Notes: generated from the letters alone by a model not told the origin. Shown: positions 41,702 through 50,927, numbered from the stretch's first letter. The stretch is DNA of 64,000 bases from Oscillospiraceae bacterium (GCA_902767915.1 CACXJE010000007.1:62001-126000), one strand, 5' to 3'. Translations and numbers: made by a program.

Positions 41702-43195
41702 ATGGCTGCTTATTCCCAGTCCGCCGGCGGCAGATTTGCCGCGCAGGCACCCCGTTCTTCCAAAAAATATCGCCAAAAGCTTCATCCCGCTGCGCAGTGG
41801 ATCCTGGCGTTCCTGATGATGATCGTCCTGTTCGCCACCTACTTTGTCCTCTGCCTGCTGCTCACAAAATACAACCTCTTCGCCATGAGCGTCACCGTCC
41901 GGCTGGCTCTGCTCCTGGGCCTGGTGGTGATCCTGCTGCTGCTGACTCTGATCATGAGTCTCTACGGCGACTGGAAGCGCATCCTCTGCGCCCTGCTGAT
42001 CTGCCTGGCTGTTTATATCCCCCTGAACTACAGCAGGCTCCCCAAGCTGGAGCAGCACCGGAAATGGCTGATCCAGACCGCTTACTCCACCATGCGGCAC
42101 CAGGGCCTGATGCACTTCTATCTGCCCTGGATCTGCGATGACGAGATCGCCCTCTACACCGGCGTGCTGGAGGAGCAGATCGGCAACAACACCCAGGACA
42201 CCTTCGTCAACGACGGCGACGACTGGATGGCAAACCCCGAACAGGATTCCGAAAACTGGGAAGAGCTGCTCAGAGAGGACCCGGGTCTGACCGAGCTGCC
42301 CGCCGATCAGCAGCATTTTTACGCGGTGTTCTACGAGCTGGACCGTTCCAGCTTTGAGGCCTATGCAGCTGAACATCCGGAGGTACTGGCCAACGGCTTC
42401 GAGCACATCCTCATCAACAAGACCAGCATCCAGACCGCCGGCACCGGCATCTTGACCAAGTCCGGCGACGAGGTTCTGGCCATCGACGCGGACAACGGCA
42501 TCCTGATCCTGGAGCTGCGGATACACGACACCCGCACCGACACCTACTCCCGGGGCGTGCTGGCCATCGGCAAGGATCCCTCCCGGCTCCATCTGTACCC
42601 GGCCACCACCCTGCCCGCCTACGGTCAGCGGGCCGGCGTCATCGCCAAAAACAACGGCGGCGTCCTGGCCATGACCGGCAGCGGCTTCATTGACGAGGGC
42701 GGCGTGGGCAACGGCGGCGAAATCGCCGGCTTTGCCCGCTGCGACGGCAAGGACTACGGCACCCACATGAAATGGGGCTCAAAACGACTGGAGCTCCACA
42801 AGAACAACTGGTTCTATCTGAAGGACGCCCCCACCGAGACCTCCTCCGACACCACCGACTGTATGGAATTCCAGCCTGCCATGGTCATCAACGGCCAGGC
42901 CCAGGACATCGGGTATTGGTACGACGTGAACCCCAGAGCCTGCATCGGCCAGTCCAGCAAGGGCGAGATTCTGATGCTGGTGGTGGAGGGCCGCGGCGTG
43001 GGCGGATCTCCCGGCGTCAGCCTGAAGGAATGCGTCAAGGTTCTGATGGACCACAACTGCCAGACCGCCATGAACTGCGACGGCGGCACCACCGCCATCC
43101 TCTGGTATCGGGGCGAGCCCATCATCCGCTGCTCCAACACCCGGACCCCCGAGGGCCGTTACCTGCCCAACGCCTGGGTCTACGTGGGAAAATAA
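41702..43195 (+). CDS. Phosphodiester glycosidase (NAGPA domain), membrane-anchored
   Basis: 497 residues. Three N-terminal membrane segments (about 32-54, 63-84 and 92-108) are followed by an extracytoplasmic domain. Its second half (about 255-497) is the NAGPA fold: VLAIGKDPSRLHLYP, AMTGSGFIDEGG, PAMVINGQAQDIGYWYDVNPRACIGQ, VEGRGVGGSPGVSLKECVKVLMDHNCQTAMNCDGGTT. Such enzymes remove sugar phosphodiesters from surface polymers. The start follows AAAGGAGGG. Confidence 0.9.
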   Translation: MAAYSQSAGGRFAAQAPRSSKKYRQKLHPAAQWILAFLMMIVLFATYFVLCLLLTKYNLFAMSVTVRLALLLGLVVILLLLTLIMSLYGDWKRILCALLICLAVYIPLNYSRLPKLEQHRKWLIQTAYSTMRHQGLMHFYLPWICDDEIALYTGVLEEQIGNNTQDTFVNDGDDWMANPEQDSENWEELLREDPGLTELPADQQHFYAVFYELDRSSFEAYAAEHPEVLANGFEHILINKTSIQTAGTGILTKSGDEVLAIDADNGILILELRIHDTRTDTYSRGVLAIGKDPSRLHLYPATTLPAYGQRAGVIAKNNGGVLAMTGSGFIDEGGVGNGGEIAGFARCDGKDYGTHMKWGSKRLELHKNNWFYLKDAPTETSSDTTDCMEFQPAMVINGQAQDIGYWYDVNPRACIGQSSKGEILMLVVEGRGVGGSPGVSLKECVKVLMDHNCQTAMNCDGGTTAILWYRGEPIIRCSNTRTPEGRYLPNAWVYVGK

Positions 43196-43204
43196 AATAC
43201 ACCT

Positions 43205-43236
43205 GAAAAACCTCCGGGAAACCGGGGGTTTTTTCG
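43205..43236 (+). terminator. Terminator after the glycosidase gene
   Basis: Stem AAAAACCTCCGG / CCGGGGGTTTTTT, with GGAAA between the arms. Confidence 0.8.
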
Positions 43237-43271
43237 CAGCTGCAGACCGGACCGGTCGTTTCCATGAACCA

Positions 43272-43380
43272 TTTGCGTTTACAAATCGGGATTTTGCGAT
43301 TTGAATGTAGCGCGGGCTATCAGCCCGCAAATTCGACGGGCTGGTGCGGATCGGGCGGGCAGATTGCCCGCGCTACATTG
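43272..43380. repeat. Composite GTAG-palindrome element (copy 2 of 2)
   Basis: Nearly identical to 628-735: ACAAATCGGGATTTTGCGAT, GTAGCGCGGGC..GCCCGC, CGGGCGGGCA..TGCCCGCGCTAC. Confidence 0.85.
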
Positions 43381-43420
43381 CGGAGGCCGGCGCATTTTCC
43401 TGCCGGAGGTTTGTTTTTCC

Positions 43421-43450
43421 TTGACTTTTGTCCCGGGATGGGTGTATGAT
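43421..43450 (+). promoter_or_regulatory. Promoter of the second zinc-ribbon gene
   Basis: TTGACT (43421-43426), 18 bases, TATGAT (43445-43450). Confidence 0.65.
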
Positions 43451-43503
43451 AGAAACGGTAGATTATACAATCTTGAAAATGAAAATCGATTGGAGGTCGT
43501 TTT

Positions 43504-44520
43504 ATGTTCTGTCCCAAATGCGGAACCAAGCTGCCGGATGACGTGATTTTCTGCATCCATTGCGGAAACCGGATCGGCGGCAAGGTCACTCCTCCGGAGG
43601 TTCAGCAGCCGGCTCCCGCGCCTGCTGCGCCGGTGGTTGCAGCTGTCGACGCCATCCCCCAGGCTCCCGCTTCTGACTTTGTGGCTGCCGTTCAGCCGGA
43701 GTTCCCCCCTGTTCCCGAGGTCCCGGAGGCTCCCGTCCTTGCACCGGTGATGGAAAAGGCCCCGGCCTTTGAACCGGAACAGCCCCCTGCAGCCGTGCCC
43801 CCCGCGCCCCCTGCGCCTCCCGTTCCGCCCCAGAATCCCGTTCCCAATTACGGCCAGTATCCGGTCTACGGCGCGCAGCAGCCCAAACCGCAGCCGGAGC
43901 CTCCGGTGCAGCCCGCGCCTCCCCAGCCAAAGCCCAAAAAGGCCGTCGCCAAGAAGCGGCTCTCCGCCGGCTCCAAGGTGCTGGCGATCCTGGCTGCCCT
44001 GCTGATGATCGGGTCCGCCGTGGTCTTCTTCCTGATGAAAACCATCCACATGGATTTCGAGGTCATCATCAACAACGGCAAGCTGGTGCCCTGGAATGAA
44101 TTCAAGCTCACAGAGCTGGGCAACGACACCCTTTTGAAGATCCTCTCCTACGCGATCCCCGGCTGCCTGGCTCTGGGCGGAATCCTGCTGCTTTTGAGCG
44201 GCTTCGGCGTCCCCAGCAAGCTTCCCTGCGTCCTGGGTTTCCTCTTCGGTCTCCTCGGCGTGGGCGGCTTTGTGGCTTTCTGGATTCTGCTGTTCAAGGC
44301 CACGGAGGGCACCGGCTGGAGTCAGTTCCTGCCTGCTCTGGAGGATCCCAACTGGCCCGGCGGCTGGCTGGAATGCTTCCGCGCCTACAACACCGCCCCC
44401 ACTACCACCACCATGCCGGCAATGCCCTTTGGCTGGATTGCGCTGGGCTGCGGCGGTCTCGGCACCCTGTTCGCCCTGGTTGCAGCCTTTATCCCCAAGA
44501 AAACCGGCAAGGCGCAATAA
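43504..44520 (+). CDS. Zinc-ribbon membrane protein with Pro-rich linker
   Basis: 338 residues. Zinc ribbon CPKCGTKLPDDVIFCIHCGN (2-22), then about 130 residues of Pro/Ala/Val-rich linker, then four membrane segments in the C-terminal half (about 160-180, 215-240, 245-262 and 300-330). It has the same design as 34401-35039, with a much longer linker. Function unknown; a membrane-bound envelope sensor or stress protein is one guess. The start follows TTGGAGG. Confidence 0.85.
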   Translation: MFCPKCGTKLPDDVIFCIHCGNRIGGKVTPPEVQQPAPAPAAPVVAAVDAIPQAPASDFVAAVQPEFPPVPEVPEAPVLAPVMEKAPAFEPEQPPAAVPPAPPAPPVPPQNPVPNYGQYPVYGAQQPKPQPEPPVQPAPPQPKPKKAVAKKRLSAGSKVLAILAALLMIGSAVVFFLMKTIHMDFEVIINNGKLVPWNEFKLTELGNDTLLKILSYAIPGCLALGGILLLLSGFGVPSKLPCVLGFLFGLLGVGGFVAFWILLFKATEGTGWSQFLPALEDPNWPGGWLECFRAYNTAPTTTTMPAMPFGWIALGCGGLGTLFALVAAFIPKKTGKAQ

Positions 44521-44532
44521 TCGAACCAGCAC

Positions 44533-44566
44533 AAAACTCCCTGCGGCAATTGCCGCAGGGAGTTTT
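44533..44566. terminator. Terminator between the zinc-ribbon gene and the minus-strand genes
   Basis: Stem AAAACTCCCTGCGGCA / TGCCGCAGGGAGTTTT, usable in both directions. Confidence 0.85.
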
Positions 44567-44575
44567 GTGTCGCTT

Positions 44576-45007
44576 TCAGTTTTCCCAGCAGGTGGTCAGA
44601 TTCCCCGCCAGGTCCACGGTATAGACCGCTTCCCCGTCGCTGGATATTCCGATCAGGGAAGCAGACCGGACCTGCTGCTTCAGCCGGGTCTCGATCCCCA
44701 GGCAGAGATCCTCCAGCCGGTCCTTCTGGGCCAGGGCGTCCGCGTCAAAGTCCAGCTCCGCCCCGTACTTGCAAAACTGCTCATAGGTCAGCTTCTGGGG
44801 GTATTCCAGCACCAGCTCCCCTGTGTCCTCGTTCCAGGAGCGGAGTCGGTACATGGTCCATTTTTCCGCCAGATAGGTCTCCAGGTCCGCAGGGGCCTCC
44901 GGGGTTTTCACCTTCGGCAGACGGCTGATAAAATACCAGAGGCCTCCCGCCACCAGCAGGATCAGCACCAGGGCCACAGCGGACAGAATTATCATTGTTT
45001 TTTTCAT
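44576..45007 (-). CDS. Single-pass membrane protein, unknown
   Basis: 143 residues. An N-terminal membrane helix (MIILSAVALVLILLVAGGLWYF, about 5-26) is followed by an extracytoplasmic acidic domain; a weak signal-anchor. No motif I recognise. It is 45 bases downstream of a lipoprotein gene on the same strand and may form a unit with it. Confidence 0.7.
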   Translation of the reverse strand: MKKTMIILSAVALVLILLVAGGLWYFISRLPKVKTPEAPADLETYLAEKWTMYRLRSWNEDTGELVLEYPQKLTYEQFCKYGAELDFDADALAQKDRLEDLCLGIETRLKQQVRSASLIGISSDGEAVYTVDLAGNLTTCWEN

Positions 45008-45052
45008 AGCTTTTTGGATCCTTTTGTGATATAGTATTGAGGAAGGCGGCTG

Positions 45053-45568
45053 CTAAGCGCCTTCGTCAATATACAGGCCGTAGTTGGCGTAGACCTCGCT
45101 GCAAAGAGCCCGGGTCTCCGGACCGGCGTCCTCCCGCCAGCAGACCGCCATACCGTAGCAATAGTTTTCGTCCCGGTGCACCTGTCCCATGCAGAGATAG
45201 GTCCCATCCTCATTGTTGGCGGTCCAGCTGAACCGGTATTCCTCCATGCCGAACCGTTCCTGCCGGAAGGGGTGCAGCTGGGCGGCCTCGAAGCCCGTCA
45301 GCTCCCGGATCGCCTGTTCCGGATCCGGGTCGCTGAGGGTGGTCACCCAGCAGCATTCTCCGTCCGGAGATTCCCAGCAGGTTCCCGAGGGGCTTTCGGA
45401 AATCAGATTCATCTTCAGATCCGACCAGGGCATCACCGCGCTGCAGGGCTGCGCCTGCTCCACGCCTGCCGGAATCGGCTCTCCCACCGGCGCAGGCGCC
45501 GGCTTCTGACGGCCGCAGCCGCAAAGCAGCAGCGCTGTCACCACTGCAAGTATCCGGATTTTTCGCAT
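45053..45568 (-). CDS. Putative small lipoprotein, unknown
   Basis: 171 residues. Signal peptide with lipobox LLLCGC (Cys near residue 19), Pro/Ala linker, then a Cys- and Trp-rich domain. The start chosen is the ATG after GGAGG-TTGAAA; an ATG seven codons upstream lacks a site. No family recognised. Confidence 0.72.
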   Translation of the reverse strand: MRKIRILAVVTALLLCGCGRQKPAPAPVGEPIPAGVEQAQPCSAVMPWSDLKMNLISESPSGTCWESPDGECCWVTTLSDPDPEQAIRELTGFEAAQLHPFRQERFGMEEYRFSWTANNEDGTYLCMGQVHRDENYCYGMAVCWREDAGPETRALCSEVYANYGLYIDEGA

Positions 45569-45612
45569 TTTCAACCTCCGCAGATCCACTTTTTTGAAAG
45601 GAGCTTCCTTCC

Positions 45613-45903
45613 ATGCTTAAGTATATGTCCCTGCTCGGTTATTGTATTCTGGCAATCAACGTTGTGTCCTTGGTCTGCTTCGCCGTCGACAAGCTGCTTG
45701 CCGTAAAAAAGCTCCGCCGGATTCCGGAGTTTGTACTGCTGCTGCTCTGTGCGTTCTGGGGCAGTCTCGGCGGACTGCTGGGCATGGTCCTGTTTCGCCA
45801 CAAGATCAACGGCCGGCGGCACCCGGCCTTTGTGATCGGCGTACCGGTGCTGCTGGTCATCCAGCTGGTCGTGTCGTTTTTCCTGGTTTACAAATACGGT
45901 TGA
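45613..45903 (+). CDS. DUF1294 family membrane protein
   Basis: 96 residues, three membrane segments. The conserved RRIPEFVLLLLCAFWGSLGGLLGMVLFRHK is the DUF1294 signature. Function unknown. The start follows GAAAGGAG and the gene is divergent from the lipoprotein gene at 45053. Confidence 0.88.
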   Translation: MLKYMSLLGYCILAINVVSLVCFAVDKLLAVKKLRRIPEFVLLLLCAFWGSLGGLLGMVLFRHKINGRRHPAFVIGVPVLLVIQLVVSFFLVYKYG

Positions 45904-45905
45904 GT

Positions 45906-45948
45906 TTTTTCAGGCACGCTCCGACCTCGGAGCGTGCCTGCTTTTTTA
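45906..45948. terminator. Bidirectional terminator between the DUF1294 and DUF896 genes
   Basis: Stem CAGGCACGCTCCGA / TCGGAGCGTGCCTG flanked by TTTTTT on both strands. Confidence 0.88.
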
Positions 45949-46146
45949 TTTCTGCTTCAGGGGCCGCTTGTTGCCCTTCTCGTCCACCACCCAGGTGTTG
46001 TCCAGGTGGCCCACCAGACTGGCCTTCACCGCGTCGATGTATTCCCGGCGCAGGATCTCCCGCTCCCGGAGCTCCTCAGGGGTCAGGCCCTCGGCCTTCG
46101 CCTTCCGGGCCAGCTCGTTGATGCGATCAATTCGTTCCTGTTTCAT
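45946..46146 (-). CDS. DUF896 domain-containing small protein
   Basis: 66 residues. RIDRINELARKAKAEGLTPEELREREILRREYIDAVK is the DUF896 (YnzC-like) two-helix core; a role in SOS or translation has been suggested for relatives but is not proved. The C-terminal part is longer than the minimal domain, as often seen. Directly follows the beta-propeller gene on the same strand. Confidence 0.88.
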   Translation of the reverse strand: MKQERIDRINELARKAKAEGLTPEELREREILRREYIDAVKASLVGHLDNTWVVDEKGNKRPLKQK

Positions 46147-46155
46147 GGTTCATAA

Positions 46156-48114
46156 TCACCCCACTGCGTTGGAAATGGTCGTCAGAAGTTCTCCGTTTGC
46201 AGGATCAATGACATAGGTGGCGCCGGCGCTGCAGACGTAGAGCAGCCCGTCGGAAAAGAGCGTCACCGCGTCGCTGGGCAAATAGTCCAGCTCTGTGACA
46301 GCGATGGTGCGAAGGCCGTCGGCCGTGAATTCGCACAAAACGTAGCCGTATTCGGTTTCGATCCGCAGGGGGAAGCCCACCCGACCGGTGTCCGGATCCT
46401 GCCAGACAGAGCCCGGGAAGCTGATGGCGTCGGTGTACACCGACGGCACGGTTCCCGCCGCTGCCGGCTGATCGAAGCCCTCACCGTCTGCATCATAGAC
46501 CGAAACAGAAACGCCGTCCTTGGTCTCTGTGAGACAGAGCACCCGGGTCTCGGTGTAGGGCCGCAGCAGCCAGCCCTCCGGCATCAGCGTCACAGGCGCC
46601 CCCACCGTGGGGTTCTCGGGATCGGTCAGATCCAGGGGATAGAAGCACTCCGGCTTGGAATAGGTCATCAGCCAGCCCTTGAGACCCGCGTAGCCGCAGA
46701 GATAGATCCGGTCGTTTTCCGCAAAATCCGTCAGCGTGCCAATCTCCTGCAGATTCCTGTCCAGCACCGTCAGCCGGTTGCCGGTGACGGCTGTGCCGGC
46801 CCGGTCGATGCTCCAGCCCTGGGCCGCGTCGGTATAGCTGCTGTAGCTGCCCCGGTCCTCCCGGGTGACCAGCCGCAGCATCCCGTCCCAGGGACTGAGC
46901 CCGTACATACAGGCGGTGCTGCCCTCTACAAGGCAGGATGCCTCCGGCTCCAGGATCCCTTCCTCCGTTCGGATCAAGCGCTTGATTTCGGTCTGGCAGC
47001 GGTCGGCATAGTCCACCACCGTGTAGACCCCGTCGGCATAGGGTTCGGAGGCCGTCCAGGACCAGACGTCCCGGGCCAGATACATGCCATCGGCATCCAT
47101 GGCGAACCAGTCCGTGGTGTCTGTGAAGGCCAGAGCGTCCACCGGCGCTCCGTCTGTCAGGCGCAGGCCCAGCAGGGCGGTGAAGCCGGCTCTGCCGGGA
47201 TTGGCGCAGAGCCAGATCCGCTCCGCCTCCATGGGGGTTCCGCCGTCTTCGGTGCGGATGTTGGGGACCAGGGTCTCAAGCTCCATGTCCGCTTCCAGGT
47301 TCACCAGGTAATGGTTGGCAACCAGGTACAGGGTGCCGTCTGCCAGGCGGGAGGTCAGATACCTGCCGTCCACGCCCACGTCCCGCACCAGCTCCGGGCG
47401 GGTCGGATCGGTCACGTCGAAGATTGCGGCATGGGTTTCGCTGCGGTCAAACCAGTCCCCGTTTTCATCGGTGCCGAAGGCGGAGACCTCATAGACCACG
47501 GCGACCCGGTCTTCCAGAGCGTAGAGATCAATCAGGTGGCCGAACGAATTGTCCTGGCCCATTTTCACCTCCGTATAGGAGAGCTGTTCACTGGCGGCTC
47601 CGGCAGCAGACTGAATGATCAGGCCGTAGCTGTCGATCAGGTAGATCCGGCCGCCGTCGGCAACGGCCCTGCTGCCCTTCTCCACCCCGGGGATCGGAAG
47701 CACGGCGGAGGTGTCCTCCAGCTCGGCCGCATAGACCGGCTCGTCGCCCTCCTCCTCCGGCCGGGACTTGGTGTAGAACGCATACCGACTGTCATAATCC
47801 TGGGCCAGCAGGGCGCTGCGGATCTGCGCGTAATCCCCGGCAGCCGCAGGCTCCGGAATGGGCGCAAAGGAAAGCTCCGGCCGGTCCAGCTCTGAAATCG
47901 GGTCTGTTTCCGGCACCACGGGCTCCGGTTCTGTCACAGGCGCCTCGGTCTCCGGTTCTGTCTGCACCGGGGCAGTCACAGATTCCGGCTCCTCGGAAAC
48001 GACGTCCGGGAGATCGGCGGTGGCAGGCTCGGTATTTCCGGTATTTTTCCCGCCGCAGGCGCTCAGCAGCACCAGGAGCGACAAAAGCACCGCAAGGTAT
48101 TGGATTCGTTTCAT
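46156..48114 (-). CDS. Secreted beta-propeller lipoprotein
   Basis: 652 residues. A lipoprotein signal peptide (lipobox LLSAC, Cys near 20) is followed by an acidic Pro/Glu/Thr linker (about 28-80), then a domain of about 550 residues with repeating Asp/Trp/Tyr strands. It resembles the secreted beta-propeller family PF09826 (for example GRIYLIDSYGLIIQS, YLVANHYLVNL, and RLVTREDRGSYSS). The start follows GGAGGAGGAG; the upstream in-frame extension is repeat-like. Probably anchored to the cell surface; ligand unknown. Confidence 0.83.
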   Translation of the reverse strand: MKRIQYLAVLLSLLVLLSACGGKNTGNTEPATADLPDVVSEEPESVTAPVQTEPETEAPVTEPEPVVPETDPISELDRPELSFAPIPEPAAAGDYAQIRSALLAQDYDSRYAFYTKSRPEEEGDEPVYAAELEDTSAVLPIPGVEKGSRAVADGGRIYLIDSYGLIIQSAAGAASEQLSYTEVKMGQDNSFGHLIDLYALEDRVAVVYEVSAFGTDENGDWFDRSETHAAIFDVTDPTRPELVRDVGVDGRYLTSRLADGTLYLVANHYLVNLEADMELETLVPNIRTEDGGTPMEAERIWLCANPGRAGFTALLGLRLTDGAPVDALAFTDTTDWFAMDADGMYLARDVWSWTASEPYADGVYTVVDYADRCQTEIKRLIRTEEGILEPEASCLVEGSTACMYGLSPWDGMLRLVTREDRGSYSSYTDAAQGWSIDRAGTAVTGNRLTVLDRNLQEIGTLTDFAENDRIYLCGYAGLKGWLMTYSKPECFYPLDLTDPENPTVGAPVTLMPEGWLLRPYTETRVLCLTETKDGVSVSVYDADGEGFDQPAAAGTVPSVYTDAISFPGSVWQDPDTGRVGFPLRIETEYGYVLCEFTADGLRTIAVTELDYLPSDAVTLFSDGLLYVCSAGATYVIDPANGELLTTISNAVG

Positions 48115-48198
48115 CGGGTCTCCTCCTCCCGGGCCGGGCCCGGCTGTTTTCCCTTTTTTGACGTACAGGCAGGCCGCCTGGTTCCGGGTTCGGATATG

Positions 48199-48233
48199 GA
48201 ATTCCCCATGCAAGGCTGTGCTTTGCATGGGGA
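48199..48233 (-). terminator. Hairpin after the ispH/rpsA gene
   Basis: Stem ATTCCCCATGCAA / TTGCATGGGGAAT; no T-tract, so its role as terminator is uncertain. Confidence 0.5.
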
Positions 48234-48249
48234 ATGGAAGATTCAATGC

Positions 48250-50244
48250 TTATTCGGCCTCGACGGGCTCAGCCTCTTCCGCCAGGGCAGCAGCCTGCTC
48301 CTCGACGGTGGGCTCCAGCAGGGCCCGGATGGACAGGGAGATCCGCTTGTTCTCGGCGTCCACGTCGATGATCTTGGCGTCCACTTCCTGACCGACGGTC
48401 AGCACGTCCTCGGGCTTGCCGATGCGGCGATCCGCGATCTGGGAGATGTGAATCAGGCCGTCCACACCGGGAACGATTTCGGCAAAGGCGCCGAAGGTCA
48501 TCATCTTGACGATCTTCACCTTGGCCACGTCGCCCACGCTGTACTTGGCGGTGAACTGGTTCCAGGGGTTCATCTCCGCGGTCTTGTAGCCCAGGGAGAT
48601 CTTCTTCTTCTCGGGATCCAGCGCGATGACATAGACGTCGATGACGTCGCCGACCTTGACCACCTCAGCGGGGTTCTTGATCCGGTTCCAGCTCAGCTCG
48701 GAAACATGAACCATGCCGTCCACGCCGCCGATATCCACAAAGGCGCCGTAGGAAGTCAGAGACTTGACGGTGCCGGTGTACTTCTTGCCGACTTCGATCT
48801 CAGACCAGATCTTCTCCTGGGCAGCGCGGCGCTCTTCATTGGCCACCGCACGGATGGAGCCCACAACACGGCCGCCGCGACGCTCGCGGTTGACCTCGGT
48901 GATGCGGATCTTGACGGTCTGACCCTTCAGCTCTTCCAGGTTGCCGCCGCGGGCCACACCGGAGGCGGAAGCGGGGATGAACACCCGAACGCCCTTGACG
49001 TTGGCCACCAGGCCGCCCTTGTTGGTCTCGGTGATCTTGGCTTCCACGGGGGTCTTGGTGTCGGCTGCTTCCTGCAGCTCGTCCCACACGCGCATGCCGT
49101 CGAGCTTCTTGCGGCTCAGCTGCACAGTGCCCTCCTGGTCGTTGACACGAACCACGAAGACCTTGATCTCGTCGCCCACATGGAGCACGTCTTCGGGCTT
49201 GGTGTTGGGATCAGCGCTGACTTCATCACAGGGGATATAACCGGCATGCTTAGTGCCCAGGTCAACTTGGACTTCGGTGGTGCCGATGGCGACTACTGTG
49301 CCTGTGACCGTATCTCCTGTCGTTAGAGTTTTGATACTTGCGTCAAGCAGCGCCTCAAAGCTTTCCTCCGTTGCAGTATCTACTGTTTTGTTTTCATCCA
49401 TGGTTTGATTGACCTCCTTTATTATCCACGCAGGGGTTGATGCTCCTGCTGTGATGCCGATGGAATGAACGCCTGAAAAATCAACGGCAGCAAGCTCTGA
49501 CGCGTTGTCCACCGGATAGACCCGAGGGCATCCGGCCCGGCAGATGGCAACCAGCTGACGAGTGTTGGAGCTGGTTTTGTCGCCAACCACGATCATCGCG
49601 TCATTTTTTGCAGCCAGTTCGGCTGCCTCCTGCTGCCTGTTTTCAGTCGCTTCGCATATTGTATCAAATATTTTTGCGTTTGTACATACCTTTTTTGTAA
49701 TTTTTTCAGTTTTTTTCCACAAAACTTGGTTCGAGGTGGTCTGAGCCACCAGAGTCAGGGGGATTTCCGGGTGCTTCGGGTCCGCATGCAGCCAGGCTTC
49801 CCACTCCTCGGGGCTTTCAACGATCAGGGCGGATCTGCACCAGCCGGAGATTCCGATCACCTCCGGGTGGGTCCGGGAGCCGAAGATCACCGGCTGCCGG
49901 CCCTCCTCCTCCGCCTGGCGGACCAGCCTGTGGATCCGCTCTACGAAGGGGCAGGTGGCATCCACCACCGTCAGCCCCCGGGCCTGCAGCGCTTCCGTCA
50001 CCGCCCGGCCCACCCCGTGGGCACGGATGATCACGGTGCTGCCCTCCGGGGCCTCCGATACCTCCGAGATTTCCCGGACGCCCATGGCCTCGAAGTGCTC
50101 CACCACGTGGCGATTATGGACGATGGGCCCCAGGGTCACCACGGTGCCGCCGGACCCGGCCACCCGCTCCACGGTCTCCACCGCACGGCGGACGCCGAAG
50201 CAGAAGCCGGCGGTACGCGCCAGCGTAACAGTCAATTGATTCAT
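48250..50244 (-). CDS. ispH: Fused IspH (HMBPP reductase) - ribosomal protein S1
   Basis: 664 residues. The N-terminal 280 residues are IspH, the last enzyme of the MEP isoprenoid pathway. The three [4Fe-4S] cysteines lie in GFCFGVRRAVE, VDATCPFVERI and DTICEATENRQ. The C-terminal part has four S1 RNA-binding domains (for example DLGTKHAGYIPCDEVS, FVDIGGVDGMVHVSELSW and FAEIVPGVDGLIHISQIA). This fusion is known in Clostridia, so the gene likely supplies both activities. It overlaps plsC by four bases, and the operon reads cmk-plsC-ispH/rpsA. Confidence 0.94.
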   Translation of the reverse strand: MNQLTVTLARTAGFCFGVRRAVETVERVAGSGGTVVTLGPIVHNRHVVEHFEAMGVREISEVSEAPEGSTVIIRAHGVGRAVTEALQARGLTVVDATCPFVERIHRLVRQAEEEGRQPVIFGSRTHPEVIGISGWCRSALIVESPEEWEAWLHADPKHPEIPLTLVAQTTSNQVLWKKTEKITKKVCTNAKIFDTICEATENRQQEAAELAAKNDAMIVVGDKTSSNTRQLVAICRAGCPRVYPVDNASELAAVDFSGVHSIGITAGASTPAWIIKEVNQTMDENKTVDTATEESFEALLDASIKTLTTGDTVTGTVVAIGTTEVQVDLGTKHAGYIPCDEVSADPNTKPEDVLHVGDEIKVFVVRVNDQEGTVQLSRKKLDGMRVWDELQEAADTKTPVEAKITETNKGGLVANVKGVRVFIPASASGVARGGNLEELKGQTVKIRITEVNRERRGGRVVGSIRAVANEERRAAQEKIWSEIEVGKKYTGTVKSLTSYGAFVDIGGVDGMVHVSELSWNRIKNPAEVVKVGDVIDVYVIALDPEKKKISLGYKTAEMNPWNQFTAKYSVGDVAKVKIVKMMTFGAFAEIVPGVDGLIHISQIADRRIGKPEDVLTVGQEVDAKIIDVDAENKRISLSIRALLEPTVEEQAAALAEEAEPVEAE

Positions 50245-50927
50245 TTCTTCTTCCCCATCCCGTAGATCTTCTCCATCAGCTCAGCGGTGAGCTTGTCCAG
50301 CTCGTCGTTTTCGGGACGGCGGCAGGAATAGGCCGGCACGTAGGGCTCGCCGAAGATGACCTTGATCGGCTGGAAGGGCTTCCGGTTTGTGGTGATGTAC
50401 ACGGGGACAATGGGCACCTCCGCCCGATTGGCCAGAAGCAGAGCCCCGGACTTGGGCTGGCTGACCTTGCCCTTCTTGATCCGGGTGCCCTCGGGGAAGA
50501 TCAGCAGCTTCTCGCCCCGCTTGAGGACCGTCAGAGACTTCTTCACCGCTGCCATATCCACGGCCTTCCGGTTCACCGGGAAGGCCCGGAAGGCAGAGAG
50601 AAAGGCCCCGAAAATCGGCTTGTCAAACAGCTTTTTCTTGGCCATGGTCCAGGGGGGATACCGGGTCTGCATGGCAAGGAAGATCCAGATGGGATCCGCA
50701 AAGCCCGCGTGGTTGGCGCAGAGCATACAGGCTCCCTCCGGGAGATTTTCCCGGCCGCGGAAGGTGGGCCAATGATAGAATCGCAGAACCACCCACAGCA
50801 GCCAATAGAAAAACGGGTACAACACCTTTACAGCAAAGCCGTTGCCCGGTTCCTTCTTTTTCTTTTTTTCGGAAGCGGGCGTCTCGGGCGGGCGGCCAGT
50901 GACCGCCCCTACGGATTTGTTATCCAT
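50241..50927 (-). CDS. plsC: 1-acylglycerol-3-phosphate O-acyltransferase
   Basis: 228 residues. Motif I NHAGFADPIW (His of HxxxxD), motif II AFPVNRKAVD and motif III FPEGTRIKKGK are all present; it acylates lysophosphatidate in phospholipid synthesis. The start ATG overlaps the cmk stop (ATGGATAA). Residues 4-15 (SVGAVTGRPPE) are encoded by a GGGCGGTCA..TGACCGCCCC palindrome, an in-frame addition before the Lys-rich stretch and membrane segment. Confidence 0.93.
   Translation of the reverse strand: MDNKSVGAVTGRPPETPASEKKKKKEPGNGFAVKVLYPFFYWLLWVVLRFYHWPTFRGRENLPEGACMLCANHAGFADPIWIFLAMQTRYPPWTMAKKKLFDKPIFGAFLSAFRAFPVNRKAVDMAAVKKSLTVLKRGEKLLIFPEGTRIKKGKVSQPKSGALLLANRAEVPIVPVYITTNRKPFQPIKVIFGEPYVPAYSCRRPENDELDKLTAELMEKIYGMGKKK
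50881..50914. repeat. GTAG palindrome within the plsC N-terminus
   Basis: GTCTCGGGCGGGCGGCCAGT followed by GACCGCCCCTACGG; sister copies at 7286-7320, 39572-39606 and 52375-52409. Confidence 0.8.

Noticed and set aside
44270..45034. 254-codon forward frame
   Set aside because: Crosses the end of the zinc-ribbon gene, a terminator and an opposite-strand gene; no domain.
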